Shown: positions 1-8,081 of the stretch, one piece after another | How the letters are laid out: each line of letters starts with the position of its first letter | How positions within the stretch are numbered: the stretch's first letter is position 1 | Source of the DNA: M0027 sp021713415 | Lineage (GTDB): Bacteria; Pseudomonadota; Gammaproteobacteria; Francisellales; Francisellaceae | NCBI GenBank assembly: GCA_021713415.1 | Contig: JAKJJQ010000008.1 | Span: 19,703-83,702, forward strand | DNA: 64,000 nt | Reading direction: 5' to 3' | Position numbers and translations under genes: made by a program | The notes under the pieces: model-generated | Seen by the model: only the letters and a program-made list of their open reading frames with translations | Told to the model about the DNA's origin: nothing | Databases searched by the model: none

Positions 1-141
1 TTCATCAGATGCAAAACCAATTAAACCAAAGCCAGAAGTTGGCTTTAATTGATCAATTGATAATTGCTGAACAATTTGATAGATATATTCATACTTGGTT
101 ATATCAGAACGCCCTTGCCATAGACTCTGTTTATCTGTCAT
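1..141 (-). CDS. hutG: Formimidoylglutamase, N-terminal part (cut by window edge)
   Basis: Only the first 47 codons are in the window; the gene continues past position 1. The N-terminus MTDKQSLWQGRSD followed by GLIGFASDE resembles the start of HutG, an arginase-family metal enzyme that hydrolyses N-formimidoyl-glutamate to glutamate and formamide, the last step of histidine degradation. The LWQGR(D/S)D signature near residue 7 and the (A/L)xGFASDE strand about 30 residues later are the family landmarks I used. The manganese-binding motifs lie beyond the edge, so activity cannot be judged. No other hut gene is visible on this side. Confidence 0.65.
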   Translation of the reverse strand, partial: MTDKQSLWQGRSDITKYEYIYQIVQQLSIDQLKPTSGFGLIGFASDE

Positions 142-239
142 ACGATACAATCTGCATTCCTGCCTTAAAGTCCTTTAAATAGAATAGTTTTTACGCTACC
201 ACAGCCTTTTATGAAAGGCAATTTCAATCTAAATTTAAC

Positions 240-614
240 TTATATACATGAATACTTAGTATTACTTTGGCTTTGGAATAAAATAAAAACGCCTAATAGA
301 TTTAATACAATCTGCAAACCAATTAACATTAAGTTAACTGTATGATTAAAATAAGGAATTAATAAAGAAAATAGAATAATAAACCAAAAAAATAAGAAAA
401 TCACATATGCATATTTAGCCCATGTATAACCCATTTTTAATAAAAGTATTAGCGTTGCGAAAATAAGATAAGCAATCATATCACTAATATAAAAATTCGC
501 AGCTGCATCAACAATACTATTAGATGAGATCATATCTAAAAAACCCAAGATAATACAGCTTATAAAAAGCCATAGAACTATAGATATTAAATTGATATTA
601 TCTTTTTGACGCAT
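240..614 (-). CDS. Small four-helix membrane protein of unknown function
   Basis: The 124-residue product consists almost entirely of four hydrophobic segments separated by short polar loops, so it is probably an inner-membrane protein. I placed the start at the ATG at 612-614, preceded by GTGTGG; an in-frame GTG six bases further upstream (620) is also possible. I recognise no family. It lies between hutG and a small secreted protein, both on the same strand, with about 100 bases on the hutG side and 70 on the other. A real gene is likely because the frame is open throughout and the hydrophobic pattern is regular. Confidence 0.5.
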   Translation of the reverse strand: MRQKDNINLISIVLWLFISCIILGFLDMISSNSIVDAAANFYISDMIAYLIFATLILLLKMGYTWAKYAYVIFLFFWFIILFSLLIPYFNHTVNLMLIGLQIVLNLLGVFILFQSQSNTKYSCI

Positions 615-683
615 CCACACAATTATATAATTTAGTAATAATAAATAGAAGTTTAACTGATTGCGCTATTAAGTACTAGCCTT

Positions 684-1127
684 TTACCAAAGCGATGACT
701 TTGATTTTGTCACTTGGGCTGTTGATAGTTTTTCAAGCAATTTTTTTGCTGCTGGTTTTGCATCAGGGCAAGATACAAGTTTATTATATGCCATGGTCAT
801 TGCACTTTGTTGCGGTGTGAAGCTTGTTAAAAATTTGTTAATACCACTTACGCCACCTGTTGCTAAAGAGGCAATTTGATCATGAGATAATTCAGGCAAC
901 ATACAATTTTTAACAAAATTACTCCACATCACCTGATCACTTTGATCATTAATATTAAGATTAATAATCTCATTAATATCTTTTGTATCACCAACTGAAG
1001 CTTTAGAACTTAATGCTTGGCTTGCCGTATCTGTACTTACACCTGTATTTACGCCAAAAGCAGCAAAGCTACTCGCTGACACACCGAATAAAACACTTAA
1101 TGCAGATAATTTAATTATATTTTTCAT
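684..1127 (-). CDS. Small exported protein of unknown function
   Basis: The 147-residue protein has a clear Sec signal peptide: MKN at the start, a hydrophobic core to about residue 20, and an AxA-type site in SSFAAFG. The mature part is polar and Ser/Thr/Lys-rich with two cysteines (in KNCMLPEL and LVSCPD) that could form a disulfide in the periplasm. An AGGAG lies 11 bases upstream of the chosen ATG at 1125-1127; the upstream GTG at 1139 abuts that AGGAG and is an unlikely start. No family recognised. It ends with a Lys/Ser-rich tail. Confidence 0.6.
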   Translation of the reverse strand: MKNIIKLSALSVLFGVSASSFAAFGVNTGVSTDTASQALSSKASVGDTKDINEIINLNINDQSDQVMWSNFVKNCMLPELSHDQIASLATGGVSGINKFLTSFTPQQSAMTMAYNKLVSCPDAKPAAKKLLEKLSTAQVTKSKSSLW

Positions 1128-1244
1128 ACTAAAAAACACTCCTAGATTACTTGAAATTAATTTTGATTTATATAAGTCTAGGAAGCTATTATTAATTTAT
1201 CCATAATGGCATTGATATTTTATGATAAAAATAGAACTAAATTG

Positions 1245-2165
1245 CTATGTGGTAGAATACTCACTTACTAAAGTTAATGAATCCTGATAGTTTTCATCTT
1301 TACCCGTAACGATTCGGTGATAGGCTTCTTTAACTAATTCTGTTACTTTACCTATTTGACCATGATTAATTAACTGATCATTTAAGCTTTTCATTGAAAC
1401 AACTTCAACTGCTGTCCCACAAACAAAGGCTTCATCAGCATCAATAATTTCGTTAGGCGTGAATTTCGTTTCAATTACCTCATAACCTTTAGCTTTTAAA
1501 ATATCAATGACAACATTACGCGTAATACCAACTAAAATGGTACCTTCTTCTGTTGTATAGACTTTATTATTTTTAACAATAAAGACATTTGATGCTGACA
1601 TTTCAGCAACAAAGCCATCAGCATCTAGCATTAACACTTCATGGTACTTTGCTTGATTTGATGCAAGTTTAGATAATAAGCTATTAACATAGTGACCACA
1701 AATCTTTGCATCAGCAATGGTTGATTTAGGGTGTATTCTAATATACTGACTAATTTCAACATCAATTTGATCACTGGCTAAATATTTACCCCAAGGCCAG
1801 CAGGCAACGGCAACATCGATTGGTGAATTTTTTGCAGGTACAACACCTAACTCATCATAACCATAAAATGCAACAGGGCGAATATAACCTGATTCTAAGT
1901 TATTTGACTGAACGGTTAAACAAACTGCATCTTCTAATTCTTTCTGCGTATAAGGTAGTTTCATACCCAACGCATTAGCAGAATAAATAAAACGCGCCAT
2001 ATGCTCTTGTAACTTAAAAATAGCTGGGCCTTGATCAGTTTGATAAGCACGAATACCTTCAAAAATACCACTGCCATAATGTAGCCCATGCGTTAGAATA
2101 TGTACCTTACATTCTTGCCATGGAACTAAAGCCCCATTATGCCAAATACTTTGCATTTCATTCAT
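1245..2165 (-). CDS. ilvE: Branched-chain amino acid aminotransferase
   Basis: PLP-dependent class IV aminotransferase of 306 residues, the usual length. It transfers the amino group between glutamate and the keto acids of leucine, isoleucine and valine in the cytoplasm. Diagnostic segments are the N-terminal HGLHYGSGIFEGIRAY, the region around DAKICGHYVNS containing the PLP lysine, the GFVAEMSASNVF strand, and the GITRNVVID and GTAVEVV cofactor phosphate-binding parts. It follows groESL on the same strand but is separated from it by an intrinsic terminator. The start could be M1 or M4 (both near the codon string at 2157-2165). Confidence 0.9.
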   Translation of the reverse strand: MNEMQSIWHNGALVPWQECKVHILTHGLHYGSGIFEGIRAYQTDQGPAIFKLQEHMARFIYSANALGMKLPYTQKELEDAVCLTVQSNNLESGYIRPVAFYGYDELGVVPAKNSPIDVAVACWPWGKYLASDQIDVEISQYIRIHPKSTIADAKICGHYVNSLLSKLASNQAKYHEVLMLDADGFVAEMSASNVFIVKNNKVYTTEEGTILVGITRNVVIDILKAKGYEVIETKFTPNEIIDADEAFVCGTAVEVVSMKSLNDQLINHGQIGKVTELVKEAYHRIVTGKDENYQDSLTLVSEYSTT

Positions 2166-2244
2166 GTATAAATCCTTAAAATAAGTTAGATTTTAAATTT
2201 TTTCTAAATAGTCAATCAAGTTTAAAGACTTCTTATATAAAAGG

Positions 2245-2277
2245 CAAAAAAAAAGCCTGCATGAAATACAGGCTTTT
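2245..2277 (-). terminator. Intrinsic terminator of the groESL operon
   Basis: Read on the minus strand, AAAAGCCTG (2277-2269) pairs perfectly with CAGGCTTTT (2259-2251) around a 9-base loop, followed by a run of about ten T. It lies 45 bases beyond the groEL stop and ahead of ilvE, which argues for separate transcription of the two. Confidence 0.9.
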
Positions 2278-2321
2278 ATTAAGTTTATTCTTAAAAAATA
2301 AGAAGCTTAAGAGAAACAGGC

Positions 2322-3977
2322 TTACATCATGCCGCCCATTCCGCCCATGCCGCCCATTCCACCCATGCCGCTCATATCAGGAGCAGCTGGTTTTTCTTCA
2401 GGAATCTCAGCAACCATAGCTTCTGTTGTAATCATCAATCCAGCAATTGACGCTGCATTTTGAATAGCAGAACGTGTTACTTTAGTTGGATCAATAATAC
2501 CTGCTTCAACCATATCGCAATATTCACCAGTTGCAGCATTAAAACCAAAGTTACCTTCACCTTTTGCAATTGCATTAACAACAACTGAAGCTTCACCACC
2601 AGCATTTGTTACGATTTGACGTAAAGGTGCTTCCATTGAGCGACGAAGAATTGCAATACCGTGGTTTTGATCTTCATTATCACCAGTTAAGTTATCTAAT
2701 GCAGCAACTGCACGAATTAATGCAACACCACCACCAGGTACAACACCTTCTTCAACTGCAGCACGCGTTGCATGAAGTGCATCATCAACACGATCTTTCT
2801 TCTCTTTCATTTCAACCTCAGTAACAGCACCAACTTTAATTACAGCAACACCACCAGCTAACTTAGCTAAGCGCTCTTGTAATTTTTCACGGTCATAATC
2901 AGAAGTCGCTTCATCAATCTGTGTACGAATGTGTGCAATACGATTTTCAATTGCAGTTGTTTCACCAGCACCATCAATGATAGTTGTTTCTTCTTTAGTA
3001 ACTTGAATACGCTTAGCTGTACCTAGTTGATCAATTGTCGCTTTCTCTAGTGTTAAGCCAACTTCTTCAGAGATTACAGTTGCACCTGTAAGAATTGCGA
3101 TATCTTCTAACATTGCTTTACGACGATCACCAAAACCAGGCGCTTTAACAGCAACAACCTTAACAATACCACGAATATTGTTAACAACTAATGTTGCTAA
3201 TGCTTCACCTTCGACATCTTCAGCAATAATCATTAGAGGCTTACCTGCTTTCGCAACGCTTTCTAATACTGGAAGTAAATCACGGATATTAGAAATCTTC
3301 TTATCTACTAGTAAGATATAAGGTGATTCATGCTCAGCTGTCATATTTTGTTGGTTTGTAACAAAGTAAGGTGATAGATAACCACGATCAAATTGCATAC
3401 CTTCAACAACTGCTAGCTCATCTTCAAAGCCAGAGCCTTCTTCTACAGTGATAACGCCTTCTTTACCTACTTTTTCCATTGCTTCAGCAATTTTACTACC
3501 AATAGCTTGATCAGCATTCGCTGAAATTGTACCAACTTGAGCAATTGATTTATTATCATCACATGGTTGAGATAGGTTATTTTTAAGTTCAGCAACAACC
3601 GCTTGAACACCTTTATCGATTCCACGCTTAAGATCCATTGGATTCATACCAGCAGCAACTGATTTTAAACCTTCTGTTAAAATAGATTGTGCTAAAACTG
3701 TTGCAGTTGTTGTACCATCACCTGCGATATCAGCAGTTTGTGATGCAACTTCTTTAACCATTTGCGCACCCATATTTTCAAACTTATCTTTAAGCTCAAT
3801 TTCTTTTGCAACTGAAACACCATCTTTAGTAATTGTAGGTGCGCCAAAAGACTTTTCTAATACAACATTACGGCCTTTAGGACCTAGCGTTACTTTTACT
3901 GCATTTGCTAGTGTATTAACACCATCAAGCATACGCGTACGTGCGTCATCTGAAAACTTAACTGTTTTTGCACTCAT
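2322..3977 (-). CDS. groL: Chaperonin GroEL
   Basis: The 60-kDa chaperonin subunit, 551 residues, forms the double-ring ATP-driven folding chamber capped by GroES. The sequence shows KFSDDAR, GPKGRNVVLEKSFG, the nucleotide-binding GDGTTTATVLAQ near residue 87, VEEGVVPGGGVAL around residue 400, and the typical flexible Gly-Met-rich tail at the end. groES lies 44 bases upstream in the same operon, preceded by a sigma-32-like promoter and followed by a strong terminator. Nothing is missing. Confidence 0.98.
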   Translation of the reverse strand: MSAKTVKFSDDARTRMLDGVNTLANAVKVTLGPKGRNVVLEKSFGAPTITKDGVSVAKEIELKDKFENMGAQMVKEVASQTADIAGDGTTTATVLAQSILTEGLKSVAAGMNPMDLKRGIDKGVQAVVAELKNNLSQPCDDNKSIAQVGTISANADQAIGSKIAEAMEKVGKEGVITVEEGSGFEDELAVVEGMQFDRGYLSPYFVTNQQNMTAEHESPYILLVDKKISNIRDLLPVLESVAKAGKPLMIIAEDVEGEALATLVVNNIRGIVKVVAVKAPGFGDRRKAMLEDIAILTGATVISEEVGLTLEKATIDQLGTAKRIQVTKEETTIIDGAGETTAIENRIAHIRTQIDEATSDYDREKLQERLAKLAGGVAVIKVGAVTEVEMKEKKDRVDDALHATRAAVEEGVVPGGGVALIRAVAALDNLTGDNEDQNHGIAILRRSMEAPLRQIVTNAGGEASVVVNAIAKGEGNFGFNAATGEYCDMVEAGIIDPTKVTRSAIQNAASIAGLMITTEAMVAEIPEEKPAAPDMSGMGGMGGMGGMGGMM

Positions 3978-4021
3978 GTTTAATTTCCTCTTTAAAATTT
4001 AAAACTAATTAATTCTAAAAC

Positions 4022-4327
4022 TTATGCTTTTGCTGTTTCTTTAACAACAACACCCATAATATCTTCTTCACGCATAACTAGATATTCTTGGCCATCAAGC
4101 TTTACTTCAGTACCTGAATACTTACCAAATAAAATAGTATCACCAACTTTAACATCTAAAGAGCGTGTTGTACCATCAGATAAGATTTTACCGTTACCAA
4201 CCGCAACTACTTCACCAGTTACTGGCTTTTCAGAAGCACTACCTGGTAATACTAAACCACCTGCTGTTGTTGTTTCTTCTTCAGCACGTATCACTAGTAC
4301 GCGATCATGTAATGGACGAATACTCAT
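4022..4327 (-). CDS. groES: Co-chaperonin GroES
   Basis: At 101 residues this is close to the usual 95-97. It forms the heptameric lid on GroEL. Landmarks are the N-terminal IRPLHDRVLV, the mobile loop with GGLVLPGSA that contacts GroEL, the VVAVGNGK roof strand and the C-terminal DIMGVV. A strong GGAGG (4334-4338) precedes the ATG. It is the first gene of the groESL operon, with an 80-90 base leader holding a small hairpin. Confidence 0.97.
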   Translation of the reverse strand: MSIRPLHDRVLVIRAEEETTTAGGLVLPGSASEKPVTGEVVAVGNGKILSDGTTRSLDVKVGDTILFGKYSGTEVKLDGQEYLVMREEDIMGVVVKETAKA

Positions 4328-4374
4328 TTAATTTCCTCCTTTTGAGTGTTTATCTAAAACTAATTAACTATCTT

Positions 4375-4394
4375 TAAGCCATAAAATTGGCTTA
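4375..4394 (-). promoter_or_regulatory. Hairpin in the groES 5' leader
   Basis: TAAGCCA (4375-4381) and TGGCTTA (4388-4394) form a 7-bp stem with a 6-base loop, between the predicted heat-shock promoter and the groES start. It has no T-run, so it is not a terminator. It could stabilise the mRNA or act as a temperature-sensitive structure; that role is inference. Confidence 0.45.
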
Positions 4395-4415
4395 TTTAAT
4401 TTGTTTGCACATCCC

Positions 4416-4444
4416 TATATAAGGGCATAACAAATCTTTTCAAG
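4416..4444 (-). promoter_or_regulatory. Sigma-32 (heat-shock) type promoter of groESL
   Basis: On the minus strand, CTTGAAA (4444-4438) is a perfect sigma-32 minus-35 element. After 12-13 bases comes CCCTTATAT (4425-4417), close to the CCCCATnT minus-10 element. The spacing equals that of the known E. coli groE promoter. It lies about 90 bases upstream of groES. No CIRCE repeat is present, so control by RpoH rather than HrcA is indicated. Confidence 0.75.
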
Positions 4445-4613
4445 TCATCAAAACATTTTTTTTTAATTTTTTTTATACATCATTAAACTCACAGATACCT
4501 TATGTAAGCTAAATTTTTGTTTATTAAAAATAATTTAACTTAGTAATAGAGCTTTTTAACGATATTAGTTATGCTCTTTAATACAATCAAATAAATATAG
4601 ATAAATCAAATTC

Positions 4614-5342
4614 ATGGCCAATTTTCATACACATTTAACCATTGCTGCATCTGCAAGTGTCATTGCTGGTGGCTTAGTCGCTGCTTGTGGTATTTTAACC
4701 CCAATTGAAACGATTACTGCCATTGGTATTGGCATGATTGGTGGGTTTTTACCAGATGTTGACTCTGATCATTCAACTTCAATTAGCATTATTTTTGGTA
4801 TTTTAGCTGCCATTAGTGGTTTTTGTGCTATTTTTTCTTTAATGCCCCAACTTGGTATTATTATCGGTATCTCATCTTGGTTTATTGCCTTTTTACTGGT
4901 TCGATATGGTATTATTCATATCTTTAGAAAACTCACCATTCACCGAGGCATTTTTCATTCAATCCCGATGGGTATTCTCCTAAGTATGTTACTTATATTA
5001 AGCATCTATCATTTAAGCGGAAACAATTTAGTATCCTGGGTTTTTGGTATTTTCTTATTCTATGGCTTTTGCGTTCATTTAATCCTCGATGAACTCTATA
5101 GTGTTAATCTTTCAGGGGTAACACTAAAAAAATCCTTCGGTACGGCATTTAAGCTAATTTCTTTTTCTCACCTAATTCAATATGCTATTTTATATGTACT
5201 AATCATTGCCCTATGGTTTATATTACCAAGTACAAATGGTTTAACAGCACAAGTGACTGAAGGTAAAATCTACACACATATTAAAGAAAATCTTTATCCA
5301 AAAGCTTATCGTTCAGAAACACAAAATCATCAAAGCGTATAA
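4614..5342 (+). CDS. YdjM-like membrane-bound metal-dependent hydrolase (DUF457)
   Basis: A 242-residue integral membrane protein of the LexA-binding, inner-membrane-associated putative hydrolase family (YdjM/YfhO type). Characteristic polar motifs sit at the ends of membrane helices: HTHLTIA at the N-terminus, GGFLPDVDSDHS near residue 45, HRGIFHSIP near 105 and HLILDELYS near 150. These His and Asp residues are thought to bind metal; the substrate is unknown. No good Shine-Dalgarno is seen. The last 13 bases overlap the 3' end of ubiA, which is convergent. Confidence 0.8.
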   Translation: MANFHTHLTIAASASVIAGGLVAACGILTPIETITAIGIGMIGGFLPDVDSDHSTSISIIFGILAAISGFCAIFSLMPQLGIIIGISSWFIAFLLVRYGIIHIFRKLTIHRGIFHSIPMGILLSMLLILSIYHLSGNNLVSWVFGIFLFYGFCVHLILDELYSVNLSGVTLKKSFGTAFKLISFSHLIQYAILYVLIIALWFILPSTNGLTAQVTEGKIYTHIKENLYPKAYRSETQNHQSV

Positions 5343-6187
5343 CTAAACTGTAATACAATTACAAAAAATATCACAAAACCTACCCAGTGATTATCTGAAA
5401 ATGCTTTAATAACATTTGCAATATCTCGTTTTTTATATAAGCGATATTGAAAGAAAAATAAAACTTCACACACAATCAAACCAAGATAGAAAATCCAAGA
5501 AAAATGACTAATAAACCCAAATAAACATAAGACTAAAATACTTAATTGCTGTAACAGAATAATCATGACAATATCATAGCGACCAAAAGTTACTGCTGAT
5601 GATTTAAGCTTTAATTTAATATCATAAGGCTTATCTGCTAGTGCATAAATTGTATCATAGGCTAGTGTCCAAATAATTGAAGCCAAATAAAGTAAAAATG
5701 CTTCTAGGGTAATCGTTTTTAAAATGGCTGTTGAGGCCATTAAAATACCATAGTTAAATGTCATACCTAAAATCAATTGAGGCAATGAAAAAAAGCGCTT
5801 ACATAAAGGATAAAAACAAGTTAGTGCTAAGGCACCAAATGACATAAAAATTGTTTCAGTATTTAAAAATAAGACCAATAAAAATGCGATTAAACCCAAT
5901 ATAATAAATAGAATCCATGCCTCTTTGGGTTTAACTTCACCTGTTGTTAATGGCCTTTTCTCAGTCCGTTTAACTTGGCTATCATATTTTCTATCTGATA
6001 AGTCATTAATAATACAACCCAAAGTTCTAACGATCACAACACCTAAGGTAAAAATAATCAATATCTTTCTGCCTGGATAACCTCCTGAAGCTGTCCATAA
6101 TGACCAGTAAGTTGGCCATAGTAATAATAAAATAGGCATTGGGCGATGTAGGCGCATTAAAAAGCAATAAGCTTTGAATTTTGCCAT
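5330..6187 (-). CDS. ubiA: 4-hydroxybenzoate polyprenyltransferase
   Basis: The 285-residue integral membrane prenyltransferase joins the polyprenyl tail to 4-hydroxybenzoate in ubiquinone synthesis. The first Mg-diphosphate motif is intact: NDLSDRKYD, with N61, D62, D65 and D69, followed by RTEKRPLTTG. The second motif is the YDTIYALADKPYD region, followed by KSSAVTFG. About eight membrane helices are evident. Its ATG overlaps the stop codon of ubiC in a TAATG arrangement, so the two are translationally coupled. This pair makes and then uses 4-hydroxybenzoate. Confidence 0.93.
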   Translation of the reverse strand: MAKFKAYCFLMRLHRPMPILLLLWPTYWSLWTASGGYPGRKILIIFTLGVVIVRTLGCIINDLSDRKYDSQVKRTEKRPLTTGEVKPKEAWILFIILGLIAFLLVLFLNTETIFMSFGALALTCFYPLCKRFFSLPQLILGMTFNYGILMASTAILKTITLEAFLLYLASIIWTLAYDTIYALADKPYDIKLKLKSSAVTFGRYDIVMIILLQQLSILVLCLFGFISHFSWIFYLGLIVCEVLFFFQYRLYKKRDIANVIKAFSDNHWVGFVIFFVIVLQFSYTL

Positions 6188-6726
6188 TATATATTTGCCT
6201 TTAACGATTCAAAAAAGCTTGCTAAAAAATACTCCTCAATCATTAAAGGGTACTCTGCATTTAAATGAAAAATTGAACTTCTTGCAAAAACATTTGTATC
6301 TTCTTGCTCAAACAACCAATCTGGTAGTTGACTAAATTGAAGCTCTTGGATTGAAAATTCATTAAATAGAAATGGGCTACGTTTAATCTTAGGGTCAATA
6401 AATAATAATTGATCACCAATAGAGCGTTTTTTTAAATTTAATAATTGATCTTGATAACGCTCAAAAGTTACTTCTGGTACAACCACTCGACCGATAATTA
6501 ACGGTGTTTGATCATCTAAATGTACAATCATACGTTGCCAACTTTCAGTGGATGTTACATTTAATAAATACTGATCCGATACATTTAATGATGCTTTCTC
6601 CTGAAATAATAATCGAATATGCCAGTTTTCAAATACATCTCGAAGGCTAGCACTTAATTTTTGTGTTTTTTTTAACCATTTTATATACAATGGATTATCA
6701 CTGGGTAATTGAAACTGCCAAGACAT
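6187..6726 (-). CDS. ubiC: Chorismate--pyruvate lyase
   Basis: The 179-residue enzyme splits chorismate to pyruvate and 4-hydroxybenzoate, the first committed step to ubiquinone. It is a divergent member recognised by the ESWQRMI strand with its active-site arginine, the IIGRVVVP strand and the C-terminal FARSSIFHLN followed by MIEEYFL, which carries the conserved glutamate. I chose the ATG at 6724-6726 over the TTG just before it. Translationally coupled to ubiA downstream; divergent from rph. Confidence 0.85.
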   Translation of the reverse strand: MSWQFQLPSDNPLYIKWLKKTQKLSASLRDVFENWHIRLLFQEKASLNVSDQYLLNVTSTESWQRMIVHLDDQTPLIIGRVVVPEVTFERYQDQLLNLKKRSIGDQLLFIDPKIKRSPFLFNEFSIQELQFSQLPDWLFEQEDTNVFARSSIFHLNAEYPLMIEEYFLASFFESLKANI

Positions 6727-6874
6727 CAATATTCTTCTTTATTATCATTATAGTTAAGTTACACTGGGCAGTATTATCCCATAATCAATTACACTTGGCA
6801 CTTAAATTTTTATCAATAAAATCGTATACTATCGTTCAAATTTAAATAAATCTTTAAAAATTAAGGCTAAAACC

Positions 6875-7597
6875 ATGCGCCCAAGTCAAAGACAAAACGA
6901 TCAATTACGAGAAATTTCTATCCAAAGAAACTATACCAAACACGCTGAAGGCTCTGTTTTAATTTCATTTGGTGATACCAAAGTACTATGTAATGCCTCT
7001 GTTGTTAAGGGTGTTCCAAAGTTTTTAAAAGATTCAGACCAAGGTTGGATTACTGCTGAATATGGCATGCTACCACGCTCAACCCATGAAAGAATGCAAC
7101 GCGAAGCGGCTCGTGGTAAACAATCAGGCCGTACTCAAGAAATTCAACGTTTAATTGGTCGCTCATTACGCGCTGCCATTGATTTAACACAGCTTGGTGA
7201 TTATACCATTACCATTGACTGTGATGTTATCCAAGCTGATGGTGGTACACGAACAGCTGCAATCTCTGGTGCATCAGTTGCATTATTTGATGCCATTAAT
7301 TATATGAAACAAAATAATTTACTTAAAGAAGGTGCCGAACCATTTAAAATGCATATTGCAGCAATTTCTGTCGGCATTTATAACCAAACTCCAATTCTTG
7401 ATCTTGACTACTCTGAAGATTCATCTGCTGAAACAGATATGAATGTGATTATGAGTGAAAATGGCAATATTATTGAAATCCAAGGTACAGCTGAAGGCGC
7501 ACCTTTTAGTGAAGATGAATTTCATCAAATGTTTATCTTAGCTAAAAAAGGCACTGAAATCATCTCAGGTAAACAAAAACAAGCGATTGCACAATAA
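6875..7597 (+). CDS. rph: Ribonuclease PH
   Basis: At 240 residues it has the family length. It trims tRNA 3' ends by phosphorolysis as a hexamer. Seen are MRPSQRQNDQLR at the start, GSVLISFGDTKVLCNASV, the PRSTHERMQREAARGKQSGR RNA-binding segment, IDCDVIQADGGTRTAAISGA, and the catalytic core DLDYSEDSSAETDMNVIM (Asp residues for metal and phosphate). Fully intact. It stands alone, divergent from ubiCA. Confidence 0.96.
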   Translation: MRPSQRQNDQLREISIQRNYTKHAEGSVLISFGDTKVLCNASVVKGVPKFLKDSDQGWITAEYGMLPRSTHERMQREAARGKQSGRTQEIQRLIGRSLRAAIDLTQLGDYTITIDCDVIQADGGTRTAAISGASVALFDAINYMKQNNLLKEGAEPFKMHIAAISVGIYNQTPILDLDYSEDSSAETDMNVIMSENGNIIEIQGTAEGAPFSEDEFHQMFILAKKGTEIISGKQKQAIAQ

Positions 7598-7676
7598 ATA
7601 ACCAATTTTCTTTACAAAATCAGCTTTACCTTCTACAGTTAGTACGAAACTAAAGTAAATAGTGGAGTACAATATA

Positions 7677-7871
7677 ATGAAAGTGATTAATTTTATTGCC
7701 CTATTATTAGTTATTCTTGGTGGCATAAACTGGCTACTTGTTGGTGTGTTTGAATATAATGCCGTTGAACGATTACTGGGTACTACCGAATGGTTAGATA
7801 AACTAGTCTATTTAGTTGTTGGTATTGCAGCGATTTATTGTATTTCATTTTTTAAGAAGGTGTGTAAATAA
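7677..7871 (+). CDS. DUF378 small membrane protein
   Basis: A 64-residue protein with two membrane helices. It matches the DUF378 pattern: INFIALLLVILGGINWLLVG, then a polar stretch with ERLLG, then a second helix ending in AIYCIS. Function of the family is unknown. The GTGGAG at 7662-7667 is the ribosome-binding site, so translation begins at the ATG at 7677 rather than at that GTG. Confidence 0.8.
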   Translation: MKVINFIALLLVILGGINWLLVGVFEYNAVERLLGTTEWLDKLVYLVVGIAAIYCISFFKKVCK

Positions 7872-8081
7872 ATAATGTCCTATAGACTATTTTAACCTCT
7901 TAGTGATTTGTTACAAAAACCAAACACAAAAAAACCTCATTGTGAAGATATTTTAAAAATATTATATTGGTTGTTTTAGATACTAATTATTTCATAACTA
8001 CCCGCCTAAGAATTGAATTTTTTTGGATAATCAGATATAGCTTAAAAAGAAGTATTACTTAAACCATGGAGGGAAAGGTAT

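Noticed and set aside
2606..2824. Long open frames antisense to groEL, groES, atpD and copA
   Set aside because: They are shadows of strongly coding genes, with His/Leu-rich translations and no ribosome-binding sites.
4328..4613. CIRCE operator (HrcA) before groES
   Set aside because: No TTAGCACTC-N9-GAGTGCTAA repeat; the sigma-32 promoter explains the control.
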